Shown here piece by piece: positions 13,407 to 19,803 of a DNA stretch of 20,046 nucleotides. The position numbers were made by a program, and so were the translations under genes. Position 1 is the stretch's first letter. Each line of letters starts with the position of its first letter. The DNA comes from Candidatus Altarchaeum sp. Its GTDB lineage: Archaea > Altiarchaeota > Altiarchaeia > Altiarchaeales > Altiarchaeaceae. The notes under the pieces were generated by a model. It was not told the origin of the DNA. It worked only from the letters and a program-made list of their open reading frames with translations, and searched no databases. The stretch covers positions 1-20,046 of the forward strand of contig JAGTWP010000021.1 of NCBI GenBank assembly GCA_018260755.1, given 5' to 3'.

Positions 13407-14339
13407 ATGCAGTGCACAAAATGTAAAAAGGAAGCCGTGATAAATTTAAGATATAACGGATTAAATTTATGCAATGCCTGTTTTGTTGAGTATTTTGAAA
13501 AAAGAGCAAGGGCAACAATAAGAAATTTTAATATGCTCAATATCGGCGACAAAATTGCCGTTGGATTATCCGGGGGAAAGGATTCATCTTCATTGCTTTA
13601 TTTTCTAAAAAATTTTTCAGAAAAAAGAAGAACCAAAATTCTGGCAATGACAATAGATGTTGGGATTAATGATGAGTATGGCAGCAGCACATTAAATAAT
13701 ACAAAAGAAGTGTGCCAAAAACTCGGAATTGAGCATCACATTTATTCCTTTAAAGACGAAATAGGAATGACAATTGATGAAATACATTTAAAAATTTGTA
13801 ATAATAAATTTGGCGGAAGCGAGGGCTTATGTACTTATTGCGGCGTGTTAAGAAGGGATATAATGAACAAAAAAGCAAAGGAATTGGGCTGCAGCAAATT
13901 AGCAATTGCCCATAATTTAGAGGATGAAGATCAGGCATTTTTGATGAACATCGTCAGAGGAGACATTGAGAGGATAATCTGGGGAAGCAGTTTAATTAAA
14001 GATGCAAAGATGATTCCGAGAATAAAACCATTTATAAAATCGCCAGAAGATGAAGTAAAGTTCTATGCAAAAATAAATTTTCCGGAATTAAATTTTGAAC
14101 ATATATGTCCATACAGAAAAGACGCATACAGGAAAACATTCAAAGATATTTTAAATTTGCTGAACGAGAAGTATCCCGGCAGTAATTTTCAGATATTTGA
14201 GAGCAATAATAAGTTAAAAAATTTATTATTAAAGGACTACAAAATAAAGGGTGTCCATTTCTGTAAGACATGCGGAAATTTATGCAGCGGGGAAATATGT
14301 AAGAGGTGCGAATTGCTGAAAAATTTGAATTTAATTTGA
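13407..14339 (+). CDS. NcsA/TtuA-type tRNA 2-thiouridine synthase
   Basis: A 310-aa PP-loop ATPase of the TtuA/NcsA/Ncs6 group, which adenylates a tRNA uridine and replaces O2 with sulfur taken from a ubiquitin-like carrier. Domains in order: an N-terminal zinc finger (C3, C6, C22, C25), the PP-loop SGGKDS at 55-60, C142-TY-C145 in GLCTYCGVLRR, C234 in EHICPYRKDAYRK, and a C-terminal zinc finger (C286, C289, C298, C301). C142, C145 and C234 correspond to the three cysteines that hold the [4Fe-4S] cluster in TtuA. Both zinc fingers and all cluster cysteines are intact, so it should be active. Target position (U34 for NcsA, U54 for TtuA) cannot be decided by eye. With Elp3 in the same region, a wobble-U34 role is attractive. 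The ATG at 13407 directly precedes the zinc finger. Confidence 0.92.
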   Translation: MQCTKCKKEAVINLRYNGLNLCNACFVEYFEKRARATIRNFNMLNIGDKIAVGLSGGKDSSSLLYFLKNFSEKRRTKILAMTIDVGINDEYGSSTLNNTKEVCQKLGIEHHIYSFKDEIGMTIDEIHLKICNNKFGGSEGLCTYCGVLRRDIMNKKAKELGCSKLAIAHNLEDEDQAFLMNIVRGDIERIIWGSSLIKDAKMIPRIKPFIKSPEDEVKFYAKINFPELNFEHICPYRKDAYRKTFKDILNLLNEKYPGSNFQIFESNNKLKNLLLKDYKIKGVHFCKTCGNLCSGEICKRCELLKNLNLI

Positions 14340-14397
14340 TATATTAAGAATGCGAATGCGCCCGGATCGGATAGCAAAGTAGTTATTTAGTTATTTT
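14340..14397. other. Short intergenic stretch with a GC-rich patch
   Basis: Between the ncsA stop and the miniature element is a 25-bp patch (14351-14375) with about two thirds G+C, containing GCGCCCGGATCGG, in DNA that is otherwise about one third G+C. It does not fold as a tRNA and I see no match to a known RNA. The rest is AT-rich and ends in the octamer GTTATTTT, the left target duplicate of the next element. Confidence 0.5.
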
Positions 14398-14642
14398 GTA
14401 ACTATTCAGCCATCCAAAAAATTAAAGGTAATTTTTTTGACTTTTTTAAATTTTTTGAAATTTTACGCTCACTTCGTTCGTGTATTTTCAAACAAGTTTG
14501 AAAATCGCAGGTATTAAAAAATATTTGAAATATTTTTTAAGATTGAAAATTTATTTATAAATTTTCAGTAAATTTTGTACTCTATATATTGTATTGATAT
14601 ATTCGTACCCTTAAAATGTATTCAACATCTCTGAATAGTTAC
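14398..14642 (+). mobile_element. IS66-like miniature element, copy D (245 bp), with 8-bp target duplication
   Basis: The ends GTAACTATTCAG and CTGAATAGTTAC are perfect inverted repeats. GTTATTTT flanks both sides (14390-14397 and 14643-14650), a clean 8-bp target duplication. The central part matches copy B, but this copy has about 47 extra bases (about 14581-14628) just before the right end. GTAA ends with 8-bp duplications are characteristic of IS66-family transposons, so I infer mobilisation by such a transposase; none is in the window. It lies between the convergent ends of ncsA and the 315-aa gene, and the right duplicate touches the latter's stop codon. Confidence 0.88.
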
Positions 14643-14649
14643 GTTATTT

Positions 14650-15597
14650 TTAAGATTTAGTAATAGTATATCCTAAGGCGGACATTATTTTAACTTCTTG
14701 TGCTTCTTCTTGTAATTTTTTGAATATGCTTTCTTTGCCGTAGTAATATTTATTCTCTTCAAGAATTCCTGCTTCTTGTATTATATTATCAAGGTGACTT
14801 TCAAATTTTGTTCGGAATTGGCAACCTAAACCGGTGTTATAGATATTACGGTGTTCCAGCATTAATTCGTCAACAGTCGTATGAATTAGTTCATTTGCTT
14901 TTAATGCCAGAGAATAATATGTGTTTGCAATTCTCAAAAAAGGGATAATACTCTTTATCTTAAGATGGTCAATAATATATTTTTTACCTTTTTTTATAGC
15001 AAAACCAAACACATAGTTAATTATCTCATCTTTTTTAGCATCTTCTAAAAGATCTTCTATTTTGATAAATGCATTTCCTCTTTCATAAGAATAAGTATCA
15101 GTCTTCTTTCTTATCAATTCCTCGGACTCGAGCAAATCAAAGTATTTCCTTTGGTTAATCGCAAATTCTATTGGTTTAGCTGCATCATCTCTGTTGATCT
15201 TTGCAAGAATTGAATATATAGGATTAAGTGCTGTTCTGATAAATGAAATCTTTGCCAGATAAGAATATGTAGCATTCAATACAATTGCCTCGGTATCAAG
15301 AGATAACTCATATAATTTAGAGTATGCTTTTGAATATATTTCCATCCTATCAATCCTGGATTTAGGAATTAATTCTTTTTCAAATGCAAATTCATAGCTT
15401 TTGATATTATCAAATTTTATATATCTCAAATACTCCTTTTCACCATCTGTAAAATCTTTAATCAATTTAGGGAAAACCACACCAAAAGATACTTTATAAT
15501 CATGATTACCAAGATCATCTATATCTCTTGCATAAACTTGCGGACCTATTCTATTCATAATAAAATAATTGACATCCTCTTTTGTCAATTTACCCAT
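14650..15597 (-). CDS. Accessory protein of unknown function with a possible winged-helix segment
   Basis: A 315-aa cytoplasmic protein I do not recognise. It has no signal peptide or membrane helix and is mostly helical. A segment at about 142-180 (PIEFAINQRKYFDLLESEEL, then IRKKTDTYSYERGNAFIKI) looks like a winged helix: two helices, an 'LIRK' turn and a beta wing. That is pattern reading, not a family match. Hydrophobic helical stretches at about 100-135 and 205-240 may dimerise. Only two AAATTT hexamers occur in 948 bp, against 12 in 933 bp of neighbouring ncsA, so it is probably foreign. The right 8-bp duplicate of a miniature element meets its stop codon. A TATA-like AAATATTTAAAAACAAAATA lies 15-34 nt upstream of its ATG. 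Its likely partner is the C39-like peptidase gene, from which it is now separated by two elements. Confidence 0.75.
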   Translation of the reverse strand: MGKLTKEDVNYFIMNRIGPQVYARDIDDLGNHDYKVSFGVVFPKLIKDFTDGEKEYLRYIKFDNIKSYEFAFEKELIPKSRIDRMEIYSKAYSKLYELSLDTEAIVLNATYSYLAKISFIRTALNPIYSILAKINRDDAAKPIEFAINQRKYFDLLESEELIRKKTDTYSYERGNAFIKIEDLLEDAKKDEIINYVFGFAIKKGKKYIIDHLKIKSIIPFLRIANTYYSLALKANELIHTTVDELMLEHRNIYNTGLGCQFRTKFESHLDNIIQEAGILEENKYYYGKESIFKKLQEEAQEVKIMSALGYTITKS

Positions 15598-15611
15598 TTT
15601 TATATTGTTAA

Positions 15612-15631
15612 TATTTTGTTTTTAAATATTT
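15612..15631. repeat. 20-bp direct repeat, copy 1
   Basis: TATTTTGTTTTTAAATATTT occurs here, just upstream of the 315-aa gene, and again at 16089-16108, directly against the stop codon of the C39-like peptidase gene. The two copies bracket both miniature elements of the gap. On the minus strand it contains a TATA-like ATATTTAAAA, so this copy may be the present promoter of the 315-aa gene. Confidence 0.8.
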
Positions 15632-15642
15632 ACTTAAACTAT

Positions 15643-15851
15643 AGCGTTGTTGCGAAATAGTTTATATATGCTATTTTATATCATATCAAAAATGTTTGAA
15701 ACATTTTTGAGTATTCAAAAAACCTGAGAGGTTTTTACAACAACAATAGACAAACCATCTGAAAATTTATTTTTTTATCACCTCGCTTCGCTCGGATATT
15801 TTAAATAAATTTAAAATAACAATAGATTGAAAATTATTTCGCAACATGTCT
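15643..15851 (+). mobile_element. TGTTGCGAAA-end miniature element, long form (209 bp)
   Basis: The left end TAGCGTTGTTGCGAAATAGTT and the reverse complement of the right end, TAGACATGTTGCGAAATAATT, form an imperfect inverted repeat of about 21 bp. The ends resemble those of the elements at 10118-10196 and 15994-16082, but the interior differs. It has the palindrome AAAAATGTTT-G-AAACATTTTT, a hairpin AAAAACCT-GAG-AGGTTTTT and the motif CCTCGCTTCGCTCGGATATT (15781-15800). TA occurs at both borders, but the exact duplication is unclear. There is no coding capacity. Confidence 0.7.
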
Positions 15852-15852
15852 A

Positions 15853-15993
15853 TTATAAATAAGTATTAATATATTAATATATTAATAAATTAAATTTCGT
15901 TAAATATAATTGCATTCGATAAATTTTGGTGCTGATAAAAGCGAAAAATTTACCGAATTTATAAAATTGATAATTTCAATTTTAATAAATAAT
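15853..15993. other. AT-rich spacer between two elements, nothing recognised
   Basis: This piece separates the two elements in the gap between the peptidase and the 315-aa gene. It begins with a TATTAA-type simple repeat (15864-15888) and otherwise shows no open frame, promoter or RNA structure that I can defend. Confidence 0.5.
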
Positions 15994-16082
15994 AGAGTTG
16001 TTGCAAATTAAAAATTTTAAAGGTGAAAACTGATAAAATTTAAAGGAGTTCAAAGGTGAAAAAGTTATTTTGCAACCTGTCT
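15994..16082 (+). mobile_element. TGTTGCAAA-end miniature element, copy 2 (89 bp)
   Basis: This is almost identical to the 79-bp element at 10118-10196: the same AGAGTTGTTGCAAATTA left end, the same AAAGGTGAAAAC interior, and a right end differing by one base (TTGCAACCTGTCT). It carries 10 extra bases near the middle. Close identity at two distant sites implies recent movement. The flanking trinucleotides (AAT and TAT) do not match perfectly. Confidence 0.75.
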
Positions 16083-16088
16083 TATTAG

Positions 16089-16108
16089 TATTTTGTTTTT
16101 AAATATTT
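16089..16108. repeat. 20-bp direct repeat, copy 2
   Basis: This is an exact copy of 15612-15631. It abuts the stop codon of the C39-like peptidase gene. If the DNA between the two copies is collapsed, that stop codon falls 34 nt before the ATG of the 315-aa gene, as in an operon. Confidence 0.8.
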
Positions 16109-16759
16109 TTATTGAAATACTGTTAATTTTTTCTGTTTTAATTTCTCATCAAGTAAATAAATACTTGCACTTTTTGTTTTGTCCCAACAACTTAAAAATG
16201 TTTTATAATCTATTTTACGAACATTATCAAATGAATATTTCTTTTTTTCGTAAGGATCCAAAGGATCCCATATTCCAAAAATTTGTTTATCTTCATCGTA
16301 GCCAATAACAACAACAGAGTGATAAACAAACACATCTGATTTTTCGATTATTTTAATTCCACGATATTTACAATATTCCTCGAGATCTAAGAAAACAATT
16401 ACATAAGTATTTGATTCAATTAAACGCAATAAATCATCTTTGGAGAGATCTATTTTATAGTTGACAAGTATTTCATAATCTTTAAGGAGTTTCGCCAGGC
16501 AATCTTGGATTTCACTTACACCTTTAGGTATAAACTTTGGGTATCGCTGGCGATATTCATGAGGAAGTGGATCTCCCATCTCTTTTGTAATTTTATCCAA
16601 ACTTATTTTCCTCCTTAAATTAAACTGGTTATCCAAAATAGTTTTTATGCATGTCGGGAGGCACATATGATCTTGCTGTTGGTGTTGTGGATTCTTTAGT
16701 CCTATGAAATGTTGTTTTTTAATGCCCATTGTTTTATCTTTAGATTCATAATTAAACAT
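16109..16759 (-). CDS. C39-like papain-fold cysteine peptidase
   Basis: A 216-aa protein with the hallmarks of a C39-type cysteine peptidase. Gln27 (oxyanion hole) lies six residues before the probable catalytic Cys33 in QQQDHMCLPTC. His147 in VYHSVVVIGYDEDK and Asp165 in FGIWDPLDP complete the triad in the usual order and spacing, and GYD and WDP are characteristic. Classic C39 peptidases are fused to ABC transporters and cut double-glycine leaders; this one is stand-alone, has no transporter nearby and no signal peptide, so it should act in the cytoplasm. The substrate is unknown, and the adjacent 315-aa protein is a candidate. Only one AAATTT hexamer occurs in 651 bp, so the gene looks acquired. 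The ATG at 16759 lies about 27 bp after a good TATA box, implying a leaderless mRNA; Met11 (16729) is an alternative start. Confidence 0.75.
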   Translation of the reverse strand: MFNYESKDKTMGIKKQHFIGLKNPQHQQQDHMCLPTCIKTILDNQFNLRRKISLDKITKEMGDPLPHEYRQRYPKFIPKGVSEIQDCLAKLLKDYEILVNYKIDLSKDDLLRLIESNTYVIVFLDLEEYCKYRGIKIIEKSDVFVYHSVVVIGYDEDKQIFGIWDPLDPYEKKKYSFDNVRKIDYKTFLSCWDKTKSASIYLLDEKLKQKKLTVFQ

Positions 16760-16933
16760 TATTTCGGCGAAAGAATGATAACTTTATATGGGAAGCTTTA
16801 TCGAAACACAAGTTTGGACATTCCTCCAAGTTATTGTTATATCCGAATCCGAATTCCAACATGTTTTTTGTATCACTTGATATCTCTACGCATTTTGGCC
16901 AGCATTTGAGAATTTAAGAGAGTAAATTTATTT
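16760..16933. other. Intergenic region upstream of the peptidase gene, no gene supported
   Basis: Apart from the TATA box at 16782-16790, this gap has only short open frames. The longest minus-strand frame (about 40 codons, reading toward the peptidase start) ends without a plausible product, and a plus-strand frame of 66 codons crosses into the peptidase gene with no promoter. I regard them as chance. Confidence 0.5.
16782..16790 (-). promoter_or_regulatory. TATA box of the C39-like peptidase gene
   Basis: CATATAAAG on the minus strand is centred 27 bp before the ATG at 16759, placing transcription start at the start codon. This is the arrangement of leaderless archaeal genes. It would originally have driven the peptidase and the 315-aa gene together. 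Confidence 0.5.
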
Positions 16934-17818
16934 CTATTGTGTTGTTATTATCGCCCCTTCCTTTGTTATTATTGCAGTATGCTCAAACTGACTTATCATC
17001 CCGTTGCCTTTTTCCCTGAACATCCCATATCTTCTTATTATATTTCTATTCACCATATCCTGAAGTATTAAATTTAATTTTATTTCCGGAATTGCCTTAA
17101 ACCATCTTTTTGCGAATGGCATACCTTTTCTTATTTCAAGCTCTTTTAATAAATTTCTTTCTTCTGCCATCCTTACTGGCTTGATTTGAATTAAACTATA
17201 AATTTCATACTTGTTTGTTTCTATCACACTCCCGGCTCCGTCAGTAACGAACGGTTCTATCGCTATAACCATATCTTCGCTTAATGTCTGGTTTGAATTT
17301 ATATCTACATTTGGAATTGAAAGACCTGCATGCAACTGGTATTGGTCAATCTGATGCCCGGTTAAATTTTCAATCGGTTTGTATCCGTAACTCTTTATGG
17401 TTTTTTCTACGATTTTTCCTATTTCAGAAATTTTTACTCCTGCTTTTAAAGTTTTTAATGCGTTTTCTAATGCCGCCTTATTTGCATCTAACATTTTTCC
17501 GTATTTTCCTGTTAAATCAATCGTATAAGCGGTATCTGCGATATATCCGTCAACAGCAGTTCCTAAGTCAATTTTAACAACACCTTCTCCGATAACCGAC
17601 TCATCATTCCATGACGGTGTTGAATGTGCGGCAATGTTATTTACGGAAATATTTACAGGAAAAGCAATTTCCGCATTTTTTTCTTTTATCATATTTTCAA
17701 TGGCTTCTGCAATATCCAGGGTCTTTGCATCCGGTTTTATTAAATTTTTACTCCTGTCCACAACCTCTTTTGCGATTTTTCCCGCTTCAATGTATTTGTC
17801 TAATATTTGCTGTTCCAT
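16934..17818 (-). CDS. map: Type II methionine aminopeptidase
   Basis: Removes the N-terminal methionine from new proteins in the cytoplasm. The 294-aa protein has every expected metal ligand: D84 (KIDLG), D95 (IADTAY), H155 (LTGHQID), E188 (AIEPF) and E279 (QFEHT), plus H65 (AAHSTP) for substrate contact. The positions agree closely with Pyrococcus furiosus MetAP (D82, D93, H153, E187, E280). The type II insert lies between E188 and E279, around residues 205-270. There is no N-terminal extension, as usual in archaea. The ATG at 17818 is 38 bp downstream of a TATA-like box shared with the divergent antiporter gene. Confidence 0.96.
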   Translation of the reverse strand: MEQQILDKYIEAGKIAKEVVDRSKNLIKPDAKTLDIAEAIENMIKEKNAEIAFPVNISVNNIAAHSTPSWNDESVIGEGVVKIDLGTAVDGYIADTAYTIDLTGKYGKMLDANKAALENALKTLKAGVKISEIGKIVEKTIKSYGYKPIENLTGHQIDQYQLHAGLSIPNVDINSNQTLSEDMVIAIEPFVTDGAGSVIETNKYEIYSLIQIKPVRMAEERNLLKELEIRKGMPFAKRWFKAIPEIKLNLILQDMVNRNIIRRYGMFREKGNGMISQFEHTAIITKEGAIITTQ

Positions 17819-17855
17819 CTTAAAATTTATAAATTTATAATGTTAAAATTAGGAA

Positions 17856-17866
17856 GTATATAAAAA
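17856..17866. promoter_or_regulatory. Shared divergent TATA region (map and antiporter)
   Basis: GTATATAAAAA reads as a TATA box on both strands. On the minus strand (TTTTTATATAC) it is about 40 bp from the map start. On the plus strand it and a second TATAAAAA at 17873-17880 lie about 90-110 bp upstream of the antiporter start, leaving a long leader that contains the palindrome at 17885-17923. Confidence 0.4.
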
Positions 17867-17884
17867 TTATTGTATAAAAATTAG

Positions 17885-17923
17885 AATAAAATCTTATCTG
17901 AAAAATTTTATAAAGATTTTATT
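17885..17923 (+). promoter_or_regulatory. Perfect 11-bp inverted repeat in the antiporter leader
   Basis: The arms AATAAAATCTT (17885-17895) and AAGATTTTATT (17913-17923) are perfect complements with a 17-nt spacer. They lie 45 bp upstream of the antiporter ATG and downstream of the TATA boxes, so they could form an RNA hairpin in the leader or a repressor site on DNA. Confidence 0.55.
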
Positions 17924-17967
17924 ATTTAATCAAAATTTAACACATAAAATTTTACCAAATTTAACAG

Positions 17968-19668
17968 ATGGATATAAATTTAATCTCGCTTGCCATTATT
18001 GCAATTGTATTGGTAACAACAGTATTTATTTTACTGCGGCAGAGTTACATAATTGGAGTTATATTTGCAGGTATCTGTTTCGCTTATTTTGGCATTTTTC
18101 AGCAGGATGAAATAAAATTTTTCTCGGATATGGGAATTCTGCTCTTGCTGTTTCTCATAGGTATGGAATTTGACATGAAAAAAATCGGGAAGAATGCTTT
18201 TTCAATAGTAATTATTGCATTGCTTAAATTTTTATTCATATTTATGATATGTTATCAGCTCTTTTTATTTTTGTTTTCTCATGAAATAGCCCTCGTGCTC
18301 GCGAGTGCATTTACATTTTCATCAACCGCAATAGTGGCAAAAATAGCGGAAGAAAGAGGTATTCTCAAAGAGAAAGAAATACAGATGATGATTGGGGTTT
18401 TAGTTATAGAAGATGTTATTGTTATTATCTTGATGGCTTTAATATCTGGAACCGCAAACATAGAATTTTCAATTGTTAAAATTTTTCTGCTGATTTTGTT
18501 TTCTTATTTCGTGCTTCTGAAAGTAATATCTCAAATTTTCGGTTTTTTTGCGAAACGAAAGGCAGAAGAAAACATACTGTTAGTTACAATTATACTCTGC
18601 ATCGTAATGGCAGCACTCACAAATTTTATTGGATTTTCCGGACTGATCGGGGCGTTTATTGCAGGAAATTTAGTCGGCTCAACAAGACACAGCGGGACAA
18701 TCCAGAAAATTTTTGAACCATTTACCATACTTTTCATTACATTATTCTTCTTTTCCGTTGGCATGATGATACATATTGAGGAAGTAATAAACGGATTCGC
18801 AATTATCGTTTTGTTTGTCATCCTGAATCTTTTCCTCAAATTTTATACGGTGTTTTTTTTATATTATCCCCTGGAACATAATAAGGAACAGGCACTTCGT
18901 TCATCTGCGCTCATGCTTTCCCTTAGTGAATTTTCTTTGGTTTTACTTATAGATGCAACAAACAAAGGACTTATTACAGGCGAAATTTTAAGTGCTTTCG
19001 GAATTGCTTTTATCATTTCGGCATTTATTTCGTCTTTGGCATTAAAACAAAAAATTTTTAAAAAACTACCTGTTCTTATCCCAAAGTCCTCTCTTTTTGA
19101 TAAATTTTCGTTAAGAATATACAAAACAAAAACAGGTCTTGAAGAGGAAATTACAAAAAAGGTCTATACACAAGGAAAAGGTCTCTGGAAGGATACAATT
19201 GCAATATTGTCGGTCTTTGCGGTTTCTTATACTTTATCTGAAGTAGGTCATATCAGAGAAGGAATAATGCTGCTGATTTTATCGCTTCCATTTACCATTC
19301 ACGGCATAATTAAAATTATCAATCTTATTAAAGAAATATTCGTCATCGTGCATTCGTTTTTAATAATAAGCAAGAGAACGGAAAAAAGAATAAATGGAAA
19401 CATTGCGATAATTATTATTCTTTATCTTATTTTTACCATAAAAATTTCGGTTTTATCGCTCCTTCATCTTGGGTATATGGATCTGCCTTTATCTGTTTTA
19501 TTCGGAATAATGATGCTGGTATTTATGTATGATACAATATACATAGTTTCCAATGAGAAAATAATAAAAAAGATGATAGATAAAGGAAGTATAAAAAACA
19601 ACATAAATAAAAAAATAGAAGATATAAATGAGTATATTGAAAAAAAGATAGGAATAAAGCGGATTTAA
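17968..19668 (+). CDS. CPA2-family cation/proton antiporter (Kef/NapA-like)
   Basis: A 566-aa polytopic membrane protein of the CPA2 antiporter family, which exchanges Na+ or K+ for H+. The antiporter core covers about residues 1-365, with typical motifs: FLIGMEFDMKKI at 62-73, the broken-helix FSSTAIVAKIAEERG at 117-131, IEDVIVII at 147-154 with the ion-binding acidic pair E148-D149, and FSGLIGAFIAGNLVGS. The acidic pair is Glu-Asp where many KefC proteins have Gln-Asp. Instead of a TrkA/RCK nucleotide-binding domain, the C-terminal 170 residues carry about four further membrane helices, then a lysine-rich tail (about 525-566). The ATG at 17968 follows a long AT-rich leader with an 11-bp palindrome. 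Ion specificity cannot be read from the sequence. Confidence 0.92.
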   Translation: MDINLISLAIIAIVLVTTVFILLRQSYIIGVIFAGICFAYFGIFQQDEIKFFSDMGILLLLFLIGMEFDMKKIGKNAFSIVIIALLKFLFIFMICYQLFLFLFSHEIALVLASAFTFSSTAIVAKIAEERGILKEKEIQMMIGVLVIEDVIVIILMALISGTANIEFSIVKIFLLILFSYFVLLKVISQIFGFFAKRKAEENILLVTIILCIVMAALTNFIGFSGLIGAFIAGNLVGSTRHSGTIQKIFEPFTILFITLFFFSVGMMIHIEEVINGFAIIVLFVILNLFLKFYTVFFLYYPLEHNKEQALRSSALMLSLSEFSLVLLIDATNKGLITGEILSAFGIAFIISAFISSLALKQKIFKKLPVLIPKSSLFDKFSLRIYKTKTGLEEEITKKVYTQGKGLWKDTIAILSVFAVSYTLSEVGHIREGIMLLILSLPFTIHGIIKIINLIKEIFVIVHSFLIISKRTEKRINGNIAIIIILYLIFTIKISVLSLLHLGYMDLPLSVLFGIMMLVFMYDTIYIVSNEKIIKKMIDKGSIKNNINKKIEDINEYIEKKIGIKRI

Positions 19669-19803
19669 AGATGGAAAAATTTAACTGATTTGGTGCATGA
19701 CTTTTTGAACGAATTGCTCTTTGTATTTGAAACGGAACGTGGAAAAGAAGGAAATAGAGGGAGGGAAATTTTTTGGGAGGCGAATGTGTTGTGCGATATA
19801 TGA
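19669..19803 (+). pseudogene. Probable remnant of an archease gene
   Basis: Directly after the antiporter stop, the plus-strand frame 19672-19803 (stop TGA at 19801) is open for about 43 codons with no proper start. It contains DLVHDFLNELLFVFETE, which strongly resembles the conserved central helix of archease (DLxxLLxxFLxELLFLFDTE), the RNA-ligase RtcB activator. After that the sequence (RGKEGNRGREIFWEANVLCDI) no longer follows archease. The N-terminal half with the HTADIG motif is absent, since the antiporter gene occupies its place. I read it as a truncated relic; a chance match or a short unrelated gene starting at the TTG at 19690 remains possible. Confidence 0.45.

Noticed and set aside
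14351-14397. tRNA fragment in the GC-rich patch
   Set aside because: No TTC loop, anticodon arm or acceptor pairing can be drawn from the flanking sequence.
16709-16909. Plus-strand 66-codon frame upstream of the peptidase gene
   Set aside because: It overlaps the start of the peptidase gene antisense, has no promoter or ribosome-binding site, and the translation is low in information.
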